This document shows, in pieces, positions 28,288 through 43,860 of a stretch of DNA of 64,000 bases (the stretch's first letter is position 1; each line of letters opens with the position of its first letter). A program made the translations under genes and the position numbers. The notes below the pieces were generated by a model. That model made no database searches. It was not told the DNA's origin and saw nothing but the letters and a program-made list of their open reading frames with translations. Origin of the DNA: Dicaeum eximium (lineage: Eukaryota > Chordata > Aves > Passeriformes > Dicaeidae); contig VWZP01009168.1 in NCBI GenBank assembly GCA_013396995.1, positions 124,001 to 188,000 on the forward strand. Direction: 5' to 3'.

Positions 28288-28560
28288 CAAAATCCCAGAA
28301 GGGTTTGACCTGGAAGGGACCATCTCATTCCAGCCCCTGTCTTGGGCAGGGACACCTTGCACTACACTAGGTCCCTGCCCAGCCTGGCCTTGAACACTTC
28401 CAGGGATGGATATCATCTACCTTTACCTCCTGTGACAGGTTCACAACTTTTCTGATCATCCTTGCAGTCTTTTGTTGCTCTTCCATCTTGCCTCCATCTT
28501 TCTTAATTGTGGCTGAGAAGAGCCACACACAATATCCAGGCTAGGTCATTACAATATATT
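28288..28560 (-). mobile_element. Old CR1 LINE 3' fragment (inverted)
   Basis: The first half matches the inverted CR1 3' end (CCTGTCTTGGGCAGGGACAC and 'ttgaacacttccagggatgg' blocks). The second half, about 28440-28560, is a weaker match to the upstream CR1 'ccacacacaatatccaggct' region. The borders are uncertain. It lies in RCAN2 intron 1. Confidence 0.7.
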
Positions 28561-29710
28561 CACATGGCATTGACACATCTCAATGCTGAAATCACTTCAG
28601 TTCATATTTTCTTGGCTTCTGTTTTAGTATTCTTGTTAAATGTGTGTCACCTTAGTGACTTCTTTATTCCTCTGGAAGTAACTGGTGTGCCCATCCTCTT
28701 TGCTATAAACAGGGAACTAATCTGTTCTTAGATTGTTTTTGCTAAAAGACTCTTCAGTACACAGCTTCCACAGTTTTACCAGATTCTGTCTTTTTTCTTG
28801 TGCCTCATGAGAGCTTTGTAGGTTGCAACCAGTATGGCTTGTCTGGAAACAGAAAACATTCAACTCTGAGATAGGAGTTTATGTCTTACAGGGATATTTA
28901 TATCCAGTATAGAACTAATTTCAGGAAAAACCAATTTCTTAATTGTGAATTATGTCCCTTTCCCTATTGTGGTTAGTTCCTTGGAGTATCTCTTACATGA
29001 ATGAACAGGAAAAATTAAAATGGGAAAAATGCTTTCTTCATTTGCTTGCAAAACTCTAGGAAAAGCATTAGGATAAAGTTCTAAATCACAGCTATCTCCT
29101 AAATCAAATGTGTAGCAAGGGTGATAATGAGTGTAAATACACTGAATAATAAAATGTAATTTGGGTTCTGAGTTCTAGGGCTCTACTCCAAAGCTCACTG
29201 ATGTCTGTAGAAAGGCTTCCATTGATTTGAATTAGGCCTTGGCTTTTGTCCTGAATGAACACAATACCAGTGGAGCTATTCATGAAAGAAATGTTTGGAA
29301 ATAAATCACAGGAACTTGCTGTGTCAGAAACCAATTCACTTGCTAATTATGGCTGTCATGTTTTACAATGCTCATTGTGTCGATACTTTGTCATAGTCCC
29401 TCACATGAACTAACCAAATTCAATCTTAAAAAAATAATTTGCTGCTGCTGCTGTAATTGGAGCGTTGTTTCTGGATCATTACTCTGATGTTTGAAACCTT
29501 CTTTAACTTCTAGACTAAACCTATTTATGCCAACTGTCTCCATTTGTTTTATGCCAACATAGTCTTCTAGATTTACTCCATACAGTGTGATTTGTCCTTG
29601 CTCTGTACAGTACTGGTAAATTACTGATGACTGTCCAATCTCCTCTCAGGCTTTGCTTTGTTTTGCTAAATAAGCCAAGCATTTTAATTTCTTATTTAGT
29701 AAGTTGTTAA

Positions 29711-30165
29711 TTCATAGAATTATGGAATGGTTTAAGATGGAAAAGACCTGTAAGATCATCAAATTCAACCATTAACCCAGCACTGCTGTGATGACCACTA
29801 ATCCATGTCCCTGAGTGCCACCTGCCTTTTGAGCCCTCCCAGGGATGGTGATTCCCCGTCTGTTCCGATGTCTGTCAACCCCTTCAGGGAAGAAATTGTT
29901 CCTAATGTCCAGCCTGAACCTCCCCTGGCTCAGCTTGAGGCCATGTCCTCTTGTCCTGTCGCTTGTTCCCTGGGAGCAGAGCCCAACCCCTACCTGGCTG
30001 CCCCCTTCTGTCAAGGAATTGTGGATAGGGAGAATATTCTTCCTGAGCCTCCTTTTCTCCAGGCTGAGCCCCTTTTCCAGCTCCCTCAGCTGCTCCTCAT
30101 CAGATTGGTGCTCCAGACCCTTCCCCAGCTTCGTTGTCCTTCTCTGGACTCATTCCAGCACCTCC
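29711..30165 (-). mobile_element. CR1 LINE 3' end (inverted), relatively long
   Basis: It starts with the CR1 terminus 'tcatagaattatggaatgg'. It then shows the blocks 'ccctcccagggatggtgatt', 'aagaaattgttcctaatgtc', 'cttctccaggctgagccc', 'agctccctcagctgctcctc' and 'ccttctctggactcattcca' in the expected inverted order. The apparent 130- and 108-codon + strand ORFs in this interval are antisense readings of CR1 and not genes. Confidence 0.93.
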
Positions 30166-31308
30166 CTGTAACCTTTATCTGGATCTATTCCCATTAATCT
30201 GCTTAGGATACAGGCAACAAACCCTGCATTTTTAATGAGCTGCTATAGTGCTCTATACAATGCTGTTAATACTCCCCTTGCTTTACTGGAAATACTTTTC
30301 CAAATATACCCAGTGTCTTGTTTACCTCCCTATGGCTGCATTTCACTGATCACTGTTGCCATGTGACTTGCAGGGTCTTGGTCCCAGATGAGCTCCCTTT
30401 TAGTGCTAGAAATAGTTTTTATTCAAGGAGGGCATAGGTTTGCCCTTGTCCTCAGAGGCTTTTAGCTCCTGTCTGTCACTCCAGTGCTGATTTCTTCCTT
30501 GCATGGTGCTCTGTTTGTTCTCAGCATTGGCTGTCCTAAATGATAACCATCAAGCTGGAGTAATCAGCAGCTTTAATTAGCATGGTCCTACTTTGTGCTA
30601 ATTTTGTTAATTTAGAAAACAAACAGAAAAAAACTTTGGAAACTGCTAGAGGCACTGAGTGATGGGAGCTGACAGAAGGTGACAGAAAGAACTGGGGAAA
30701 GGTGCCCAGTGTTGGGCAAAGGAATAACGAGAGGGCACGGGGCCCAGGAGGGAGAAGTGGGAACTTGGTGAAGTGAAGGTTGCTCACATTTTCCAGAGCA
30801 TTAATTGGGCCTCATTGAGACATACTTAGGATGGATGAAGGCACTCCAAAATCCCAGAAATAAATGAGTAACTCATGACTTTCTACATTTTGACTTTTTA
30901 AGAATAGCAACACTGCGCTTAAATTTGGATATCTCCTTTTTTTTTCCCACAAGTTTTCAAAGTGCTCTGAAAGTTCAAAGACTTACTTTCTAAAAGCATT
31001 TTAAAACTACCAAATCCTAAAAGCCCTTTAAAAGTCCCAAATTGAGAGGATTATGAGTCTTGAATAATTTATCCACAAAACTTGAAAGGGTAAGAATTTG
31101 CTTAGGTCTTTAAAATGTATATGACAAATTTTCTTATAGATTGGAATGACTCTGAAAGACTTTATCCAGATAAGTGCATTCAGCAGATATTAGAAGTCAC
31201 AGGCAATAGCAATTAAAGCATAAGGCTTTTCCTGGGAATTGATATCAAGCTCGGAGGAGTGGGGATGGCTCAAAATGCAGCTGAGGGCCATTAACTTCAC
31301 TTGATGAT

Positions 31309-31332
31309 TAATGACCTCTGCTGAGGTCATTA
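31309..31332. promoter_or_regulatory. Perfect inverted repeat with everted nuclear-receptor half-sites (ER6)
   Basis: The arms TAATGACCTC and GAGGTCATTA are perfect reverse complements separated by TGCT. Inside them, TGACCT, six bases and AGGTCA (31312-31329) form an everted repeat of consensus half-sites. An ER6 arrangement is a known thyroid-hormone-receptor type element, exemplified by the chicken lysozyme F2 silencer. It lies in RCAN2 intron 1. The motif is seen directly; receptor binding is inferred. Confidence 0.55.
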
Positions 31333-32058
31333 TTATTATCAGCAGAAAATGTAAAAAAATCCAGATGTATGAATCTTTTTAATGGGAGTTGCAGTTTCAG
31401 TCAGTGCAATGGAAGTGTCCCCACTGTGGATAGACTGCCCTGTAATAATATCAAATAGAGGGCTTGATTTCCCTCCTTCCTACAGCATTTTCAGGAGCGT
31501 TAATCAAAGCTGGGTCTCTAAAACTGTGCCAGTATAAAATTGAAAAGCAAGGAGATTAAAGTCCATAGTGCTTTAAAGTTCTCCCAGTGTGGCAATGGCA
31601 TCCAGGGCTTAATCAGCTTTTTTTACAGTTCTCCATCTATCCCTCTCAGTGCCTAATCAGAGTGAGTCTCAGTGTAGTCTGGGAATGTGCCCAGCACATT
31701 CCTTGTGCTCACTGTTCTTGGACCCATGTTTGAAATTGTGCCTTCCCTCATGTTGTGTTAGGTCCCTCACCAAGATCTGGGCTCTGGGTTGTGTTACAGA
31801 GGGGGCAAGCACACAGCCCTGACTGCTGCATCCAGACAGGGAGCATCTTTTTATTAATAAATAGTCAGTTGGAATAGATACTTCCCTGTGTGCAGACAAT
31901 CCATGCTTGGTTCCTTCCACTCTTGGTGAAACTTTTTTTTTATATGATTAATTATTTCATTGTTGACTTGTACAGAAACTGAGAGCTACTACTGGGAAAT
32001 GTTCACCTTGCTGCTAATTTTTGCCTTATGAGACTTCTGTTATAATGTCTTGATCATC

Positions 32059-32060
<2 letters not shown>

Positions 32061-32092
<32 letters not shown>

Positions 32093-32113
32093 ATTTATTT
32101 ATTTATTTATTTA
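32061..32113. repeat. Compound microsatellite (AT)n(GT)n(ATTT)n
   Basis: Five AT units are followed by about 11 GT units and then about five ATTT units without interruption. Such compound runs are usually highly length-polymorphic. It is adjacent to a CR1 terminus at 32132. Confidence 0.95.
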
Positions 32114-32131
32114 AATACCTTTATATCTCTC

Positions 32132-32205
32132 ACAGAATCATAGAATAGTTTAGGTTGATGACCTTTAGGATTAATTGTTAACTCAGCACTGCCAAGTCCT
32201 CCACT
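32132..32205 (-). mobile_element. Short CR1 LINE 3' terminus (inverted)
   Basis: It begins CACAGAATCATAGAATAG, the characteristic inverted CR1 end, and continues for only about 75 bp ('ttaactcagcactgccaagt'). It is severely 5' truncated, and sits next to a microsatellite. Confidence 0.8.
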
Positions 32206-33279
32206 AGTATGTATTTAAATTTGTTTATTTCATTTAAAAAATGTACTGAAGAGGTCTGAAGTAGGTAATAAAGACAACATGAAGACATAATCTTTAATTA
32301 GTCACTTTATTTTTTATTTGGACTATGTTCCTGAATGCTGTGTGAGTCCTACTTTACACAGCCACTGGGCCCCTGTCCCTTTCTTTCCCTTCCCCCAGCC
32401 CTTTTTCCCTGGTCATTGTGAAGGTTGTAGCATCAAAATTCCGATCAGGACAGGACTGAGATGACTGCTGCTTTTGGCTGCCCTTTATACAAATGCCACT
32501 GGATGTAGGCTTCTGCTCAGGAAAATGGAATTTTTTAAAAATATAAGCAAAGCAGATAAAAAGCGTAACTGAGGCGTGAAATGTAACAATTTGGACATTG
32601 GGTGGTAAGACTAGACCTGCTTGTACAAACCTATGCACTTCACACTGTTTTGGGGATTGCTGCATGCCTTTAGTCACCCTCTGCCAAACCACAGAGCTCT
32701 CGCCTCCCTTTTTTCTTTCTTTTTCTTTTTTCATTCCTCCAAAGTGTCTCCTGCAGTGAGAGGAAGAGGTGAGTGAGGTCAGGCAGAATGAAATGAAAAT
32801 CATGAAAGCTTAATAGACCATAGGGAGGTTCCTTTGAAAGGGTGCCAGCGATGGAATATCAGTTGTGGGGAGGAAGACCACAGAGTTGGCAGTGAATGAA
32901 AGGAGATCAGGCACATGCGCCGTGGTGTCGCAGCCCTGGCTGTGGCACTGGGCTGTTTCCCTATTAACTCCTGAACAAATGTCTCACTCTGACAGTAGTT
33001 ACTCCCACAGTGCTGTTAGTGCTCCCCGATGCAGCTGCACTGTGCTTCAGGATACATTTTTCTGACAAGTTCTAAATTCTTTGTTTTGCTTGTAAGCTCA
33101 ATAGATGAGAACTGAAGTATTGATGAGATTACATAAATTGCATTTTCTTTTTATCTGTAGTCTCTACCAGTTATCCACTCTAAGGGAAAAGTAATTGTTT
33201 TCCTGGACGAGAAGAAAAGAAGTCATATTTTAAAACATGTAAAAATGTGAGAACTTGCAGAGATAGCAAGGAAAACAGA

Positions 33280-33428
33280 ATCCTGAAATGGTTTGAATTG
33301 GAAAGAACCCTAAAGATCATCTTATTCCAATTCCCCTCCATGGGGAGAGGCACCTTCCACCAGACCCAGTTGCTCAAAGCCCCATCCAGTCTTGCCTTGA
33401 ACATTTCCAGGGATGGGGCATCCACATC
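33280..33428 (-). mobile_element. CR1 LINE 3' fragment (inverted)
   Basis: The blocks 'tgaaatggtttgaattggaa', 'aggcaccttccaccagaccc', 'gctcaaagccccatccag' and 'ttccagggatggggcatcc' identify an inverted CR1 3' end. It lies about 1.2 kb upstream of RCAN2 exon 2. Confidence 0.88.
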
Positions 33429-34563
33429 AGATTATTGTCAATATACATTAGGTTATTGTAATTATACAAACCCCTGACATAACAGCCCTCAGTGTCTATG
33501 AAATTGTGTGGCAAATCATCTCACCAGTGTTTTTTTTCAGAATAAAGCACTCCTAAAAGCAGGGGCTTTGGTCTGACTGACTCTCCATCTTACAAAACTT
33601 CAAGTCTTGATTGCAGTAGTTAAAATGCTCAGATTTGATGTGTGAATTACTGGATGGCAGTCTGAAATCTGAGTAAACATAAAGGCTGGACCAAATAATA
33701 ACTGCCCCCTTTCAGCTTTGGCATTTTATGAGTCAGTGCTTGTGTGAATGAAAAGATCTGTGCAAGTGTCAGAATTGATTTATGGACTTTGGATTTATCT
33801 GATGGTATGGAACTTAGTCGTCTGTGAGCTCACAGCTTGCAGAGAGATCAGAGAGTCTGAGCCTCCAAGGCTCCCAAAGTGCCTTGAATTTCTGTTCATC
33901 TCCAAGTCCATGGATGTGGTAAACTTCAGACCTTCCTTTTACAATGCTAAAACATCCCAATTTTTGTCATGAGCTTTTGAGCGTGTTTCTACAGCTAAAC
34001 ATTTTGAAGCCTGAAGTTTGTCTTTGGACAGATCACTGTTTTCCATTGTCCAATTTGTTTCCAGATGCTGCAGGACCTGTCAAAGAACAAGTGTGTTCTC
34101 TCTTAAGTATTTAAATGACAAAACACCCAGAAAAACATATAATGCAATACAACATGACCCTGCAGTGCTGATGCAGATGTAAGCCTCAGTTGCAGCCTTT
34201 GTCTGTGACTCCACTGTAATTCAGTGCAATGGTTGCTTCTGTGGAGATGAGGCCATCGTTGTCTGGTGTTTTCAGTCATGTGCCCTTTCAGCTTCATTTC
34301 ATATGTCAGTGTCATAGGCTTGCTCAACTTCTATGAGAAGCTCAATATCTGTTGGGTTCTCAATTTGAAGACTTCTTCCCATAAACCTTTTGCAGAGTTC
34401 AGCACTACCAGATCACTGCATTCCTTAATTTCTTTTTGCAGGGCCTTTATTTGTCTATGGACACCTGTCCCCCAAGGCCACAGGTTGAAATCTCCTGCTT
34501 AAACAGTTGCCAAGTTTCAGGTTGTTGTTTTACTCAGACTGATGTGACAGAGCACAAAGTTAA

Positions 34564-37631
<3,068 letters not shown>

Positions 37632-38554
37632 TGAAAATGTGTCAGGAAAAGCAAACAAGAAATATCAGTGTAGATAATAACTGTAGAGGGAGTTGGCATA
37701 GAGCTGGAGGTTGCATTAAAATTTAGATTTCAGTTGATGGATGTCACCTGGTTCTTTACTTCAGAATGAGTTTTGCCATGTGTAGGCACAGAATTGTGTG
37801 TTACCTACAGCTTGTGAGAGCTGATCAAGGCTTTGCTTACACCATTTATTGTGCTGGGGTTTGTGCCTAGATGAGACAGCTGATGGTTTAGGTGGGGACT
37901 GGACAAATGTTTGGCTATGGATGTGAGGAGTTTTTGCTGTACAGGACATCTGCTCAGTACTGCACTCCAAGGTGCAGATTTCTCACTTGAAAAAGTGCAC
38001 GTCCACTGGAGTGGAGAATCTCTCACATTGTTTGTTGAGAGAGAACTACTGTTCCCCATCCCGGTGGGATTGCTCTGTTAGGGATGCTCATTTCCTGCTG
38101 AAAACTATCCAGGAGGAATGGGATAAGTTGTAGCCTCGATTAGCACAGGATAAATGTCAATGGATAATGCATCCAGGCTTTCTTCTGTCTTCCCATCTTC
38201 AGCTAATGCCAGGAGTTGAAGTTAGCTGGGATTTTCAAGCAATGCTTTCTCTTGGAAAATGCTCATTTGATGAAAGCAAAACTTTATATAGGAGAGGGGG
38301 TTACTTTTGATTTAATTAAGTCATCTTTACGAATTGTTTTCTTTCAAAGCTGTTAAAGCATCCTGTTTTAGAATTTTCAAAATGAGAAAGGTTCCTGTTT
38401 CAGATCCAAGCAGTATAATTTACAAATTAATCTAATTTACATTCATAAGCAACAAGGAAAAAATAGCCTATTAAATTATCTTCATACCGAAATAAAACAT
38501 TTCAGATCCAATCTAATAACAATTGTGGGGGTGAGCTCATGAAAATGTAGCAGT

Positions 38555-38600
38555 TTATTTTTGAAATTCTTGTGGGATTATTTTTGAAATCCTTGTGGGA
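38555..38600. repeat. 23-bp tandem duplication
   Basis: TTATTTTTGAAATTCTTGTG at 38555 is repeated at 38578 with a single T-to-C change, giving an exact 23-bp period. Intronic, with no further context. Confidence 0.85.
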
Positions 38601-41600
38601 TCAGTCAGAGAGAATTGTATTCTCCCCAGCTGTACTGGGAATGCTGCTTGCTTGCTTGGAGAGCAGCTTCCAATTGTAGACATCTAATCATTGGGGCTTT
38701 TGTGCAACTGCACCAAAGGAGCTCAGAGCTGGAGTGCATGGGGTGCAGAAAGATGTTTCATGATTCACAAGGTTTGCAGGATTATCTCCTGTCTTTTTCA
38801 GATGGGATCTCTCACAATAGGAAAATATATACCAGAAGATTCCTATAGTTTGTTCCCCTTCAGCAGGGAAGCCTGTAGAAAAAGGCAGTCAGGTGGAAGA
38901 CTTCCTACAATATTGCATATTATTATTTTCAGGAGTGATACTTTGCTTTTAAAATGCTGAATAAAAGAAAAACCAAAAACCTCCTTTTTTTTCCTCCCCT
39001 TTGATGCAGCAGTGTTATAAATGGAAACATGTAAACGAATTCCCAAGCTAGCTGGGTAATAAATCAATTCCTGTTCTGGAGCAGTGGAATGTGAAATATC
39101 ACTCATTGTCCCACACTCTGGGACAGCTTTGCGTGAAGGTCAAATTCCCCCGGATTTAAGGAGCCTGCAGGGAGCAATATGAAAAGCCATTGTGTGCTCT
39201 CTTCTTTCTATTTTTAGCGCTTGTTAGAGGGATCAATTTTAGTTAACTGCAGCGGCGGGTTTAAAATAGTGTTGCTGTTCTCAGTTGTGCATTTACTATG
39301 TTTAGAATTTCATTGAAAAACAAATCCCACTAACACTCGTTTCTCAGTATTGCAGCAGTAAAACACTGCTGGACATCAAACAGCATTGGTAGCCTCAGAG
39401 AAGAGATTTTTTTCTGTTCAAAAACAATTTAAAAATGTAACTACGGCTTATCAGCTGTCAAAAAATACTCACTTGGCACAGTTGTTTACAGAGCTGAGAA
39501 TGTTAAAATCGGACTTCCATGTCTTTAACTTGTAAGGAATCTTTGCTGTATTAAATGCAGTGATTTGGTATAATAAACATCTGAGGACCAGGAAAACTCA
39601 TTAGCTCTTCTAAATAGTGAACAGCGTTCTTGTATGCCCTCAGTGTAAGATGAGTTTTATTGTCCTACTTCACTGGGAATGCAAGATGTACCACTTGGAC
39701 ACAGACCCATGCTCCTTTCCCATTCCCTGAATCCAGGTCATCTCCTGTCACAGTATGGTGCCACAATCATCATAGCTACAAAACAAGAGACCAAAACTGT
39801 CCCTGGGTGCAAAATATTGGGAGATTTGCTCCAGATTATAAGGAGTATGCTGGAAGTGAGTTAACAGATTGGCCATGTGCCAGCAGTTTTGGGACAGGTG
39901 TTTTAGCTGCAGCAGTGACAGGGTGGCATCTTGTAGATCTAATGAACAGATTTCTTTCTGTGCTCAAAAGGAAACTGGTTTTGGTCCCTTCACATGGAAT
40001 TGAGATCAGTGAGGGTGCATTTACTCCTTAGGGAAGATCATGGCATATTTAATTAAGTTCCTGGATGATTGATGTATATTCTCACTTTCTGCAGATGCAG
40101 AAATTAGGCTTTAAATGAGGCATGAACAGAGTGCTGTAGATCAGTCAGAGCCAGGAACCGTGACTCTGCCTGGTGCTGACCACCAGCCTACAATATTTTC
40201 AATATATTGCAAATTAAGGAGTGCAATTGTTAATCAGCTTGATGGAAAACACTTCCACTGTCAAGACAACTTCCAGTAGTTTGATATGCTGCTGATGATG
40301 TGCAGACATCAGGGCCTGCACTAGAGAACAGCTTGGTAGGTTGCAAGCATTCCTGTAGGAAAAAGCTCCTCCAAGTTAGGCCAGGTGAGGATACAACCTG
40401 GACCTGACAGGCAAACAATCAAACAGCCACCCCACCTTGCAAACATATTTTATATGAGAAACATTTGTAAGGTGGAGGGAGAGGGAGTCTCCAGGTCCAG
40501 CCTGTATCTACAGCAGAGCTGCTCCTCTCAAAGGACAGGCAGCTGTTTGCCATTTATTAGTGCAGTGATTTGCAAACTGTCCTCTTGGCACTAGAAGATG
40601 CTTTCTTTTCTGGAAAGCAGTCCCTCCCTCCCCCTATCCACTCCCCAACCTGCCTATATCTGCCCTCCTTCCCCCACTGCCTCTTTCTTCACAACCGATT
40701 GCCCTGTTAGAGTATTTCCAGTTCTGCACTCCAGAGTGCCTTTCCCCAGGATCCCAGGTGCCACCCTGACTTCTCCTTGCCAGCCTCAGCTCCTTCTCTG
40801 CCTTGGGTTTGAATCACCCTTCCCTAGGGAAGGCAGAAACAGGTGAGAGCAGGACCCTGCCCAGGAAATGCCATACACAGGGATTTCAAACCATCTCACA
40901 AGGTAGATTTTCTGTGCCCAAGTGTTTTCAAACTCTGATGTTAGTCATCACTGATTCAAAGGAAATACTAAATACTTCATATGACTCCCAGGGAGGATTA
41001 AAAGGGGATGGAGTGACAAACAAATGGTGATACATAAAACTTTTCATCTCTGTCCTTCCTCTCCCTGCTGTTCTGTGGCTGCTTTTGCCCTTCCCTTCTC
41101 TTACCAGGGGCATGGTACAGGAGAGCTGCTGGATGGAGCAAATTTTTCCTCTGGTTGGGAGAGGAGGGTGCCCAGCTCCTGCAATGTCAGTAATGGGCTT
41201 CCAGGGAGCAGCTCCTCCACTTTGCTATGGCAGATTCGTGCTGTAGAGGTGTTTCATGGAGGTATTTTGTGGGATGGGCTGTAGCTTTTCTGTCACAAAC
41301 ATGCACCCATACAAAGGAGCTCCTGTTATTTGTATCCTGCTATTTGTAAAGCACTTGGATGAAGGGACTGTAAGTGGAAGGTATTTTCATGATGCTAATG
41401 CCACATTTACATGGAATGGGCAGCTCTGAACTCCTTAACCTTTGCTCATGAGTCTGAATTAGGGATGAGGCAGCTACATGTTATCATTAGCATTTGTTCA
41501 TTGTTCTTTATGTATATGAACATTGTCTTTGCTGGACAAAAGGGCCCTGTTAGACAGGAGCTGCACCATCAAGGAAAGGTCACAGTACTGACTCACAAAG

Positions 41601-42854
41601 GGATAGAAAATCCTATAGCATTATTTTTAATTCTAAAATATCATAAGTTGCTTCTGTGCTCGTCTTCCTTGCGTCATCCAAGGCTGTGGGTTTACTCGTG
41701 GCTCATGCGGTCACAAAAAGTAGGGCCCAGTGACATAAAAGCAGTTGTGCTCATTGTTAAGGGAGAAAATTTCAAATTCTTACTGTTTTTCTTATGCAAA
41801 GCAAATGGTTAGAGAGGAACATCACTGCTGTTTTCAGGGGCTTATCAGAAAGTTTTTTTGACAAATCTATCTAGTGGACGTGCCACATCAAAATTCTTCC
41901 CTGAATGGCAGAGTATATTTGATAAATTTTAGGATAATTTTCTGTGTAAATTTGTGTGAGTTGCCACTGTTAGCTTATGTGAAGGTTTAAATTTATTATT
42001 ACAGGATAGAGATAGGCCAAAGACAGCTGGAGAAGAAAGACCCCTGTCCCCAAGAATCCTTTGGCTTAGCTATCCTGTAAGAATTCTCCAGACAAGCAGG
42101 CGAAGCAGGAGCATGGATCAGTGTAGGGCCTCAGAGTACAGAGAAGGCCATGTCAGAGACAGCTGAATGAGCTCACTGCACAAATGCTTGGGTGGTATTA
42201 CAGAAATTGGTGAGTCTTACCTATATTAACTCAACTTGCTACTCATAGCTTGGGACAACCTAGGCCTTGTAAAGATAACTCCAGTGACTCAGCATTGCTT
42301 CAGTAGCTGAACCTGCTGCAGGCTTAGCTCATTAATTTTGTTTCTGCTGGAAATGGTGTTTAAGAGAAAAGAAAAAAAACATAGAAAAAGGGAAGCAGCA
42401 GAAGGGAACGCCTAATCTGGCTGTATCTATTGGATTTTTTATTTTGTGCTTATCACCTTAGTGTTTTTCTGCAAACAGCGACTACATTTGGAACAAGATA
42501 CAGCTGTACAAAAGTCCCAGAATTATTGTTGTCCTGTTCCTAACTCAGCCATGAAAAGGTTTTGTGCTGTGTAAGTACAGAACAGAGTCTGCAGCTGATT
42601 TATGCTCAGAAATAACCATGTGCCTTAAAAACCTAATTTATGAGTGCATCACATTTTGCTTTGCAAAGTGACATTAATTGCTGCTGCAGTTACTTGTGCC
42701 AGAGGCATCTGAATATTTTTCCTTGCATCTGTACTTTTTCCACTGTTCTTTCTCAGCAGAAAGAGTCCTTCTGAGAGGGATTTGAGGAGTAAAAGAATGT
42801 GGCGTTTGGACTGGGATTATTACCTTGAAAGAGGGCAGTGAATCTGAATTCCTC

Positions 42855-42970
42855 AGCGGTGCTGGTGCAGGAGGACAGGCGGGCGCTGCGTGTGCGCGCA
42901 CTGCGGAGCTGCCCGCGGTGACAGTGACCAATGCAGCCCCGGTGCTGGCTGGCAGCACTGACGTCAGCCC
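42855..42970. promoter_or_regulatory. Intronic CpG-rich cluster with NRF1-like, CCAAT and CRE motifs
   Basis: In an otherwise CpG-poor intron, this 115-bp stretch is dense in CpG. It contains TGTGCGCGCA at 42891-42900 (NRF1-like), a CCAAT box at 42928-42932 and a perfect palindromic CRE TGACGTCA at 42959-42966. The combination is typical of promoters or enhancers. No associated exon can be demonstrated on either strand. A minus-strand ORF of 94 codons starts beside it but looks composition-driven. Confidence 0.45.
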
Positions 42971-43799
42971 AGAGCTGAGAAATTAGCTGAGGCCCGCAGG
43001 GAAAATGGGCAAAGGAAAACCATATAATTCCTCAATGCGGCACAACCAAGCTATTTCTCTTTTTATATTTTAGCCTATCAGCAAGACCTGTAATGCTTTG
43101 CTTGATTTGGATTCACAGGAAAGGTTGCCAAAAATAGAGCAGTTAAATGTCAACATTATTGGTACCACAGCAGTAAAATACCTCTCACAGCAAGATGCCT
43201 GGCTTATAGTTATTATTCACTGGTTGCCTTCTTGTTTTTAGGCAAAAATACAGCGTGGCCTCTAGTCTCAAGCCACCCAGGCTTATTTGGACCAGGAATT
43301 TGTCAGTACAAACAGCATGTGAGCAGTCCCAGAACTGCATGTGCTAATGCAGGGCCAAACCTGCAACCCCTTCCTCACGTGATTTACTCTGCCACAAAGT
43401 GGCTAACAAATAAAACTCCAAATTAGTACCACAAACAAGCCACAAGTGCTTTTAGGCAGGGACCGCCATTTGCTTCCATGGTACAATGCCTGGCACTGCT
43501 GGGTTCTGCCAGTGGTGCAGCATTTAGGAGCCACTGCAGCACAAACAGGGGCCAGCTGGGTTTGCTGGGGCCTTGCTTTCCTCATCTCAGAAGATTTTGC
43601 AGGAAATTATTTTTTTTTTAAATCTTAAATAGTTTCTTGCAATTTAATTACCAATACCTACTTGTATCCCATGTAAAATCCAGAATACATATAGTGCCAG
43701 CAGGTGGAATTCAGGACTCAAAGTCCCGTGTCTGATCCTTTGTTTGCCTGTGGACTTTTGCAGGTAACCACCCAAGCCCATATGGGTCAGTCTCTTAAT

Positions 43800-43860
43800 A
43801 GTTGGACTCCATGATCCTTGTGGGTCCCTTCCAATTAAAAATATTTTCTCTGGAAAAAAA
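43800..43860 (+). mobile_element. Short CR1 LINE 3' remnant (+)
   Basis: The sequence AGTTGGACTCCATGATCC followed by TTGTGGGTCCCTTCCAA is the 3' end of the CR1 subfamily also seen at 20925-21105. The remnant is about 60 bp and diverged, without the terminal repeats. Confidence 0.7.

Noticed and set aside
29805..30197. 130-codon + strand ORF
   Set aside because: It is an antisense reading of an inverted CR1 LINE 3' end.
32354..32803. 149-codon minus-strand ORF
   Set aside because: No recognisable domain or homologue; intronic and composition-driven.
42674..42958. 94-codon minus-strand ORF starting beside the intronic CRE
   Set aside because: Ala/Pro-rich start comes from the CpG cluster; no splice donor or homologue to support a gene. 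The cluster itself is kept as a finding.
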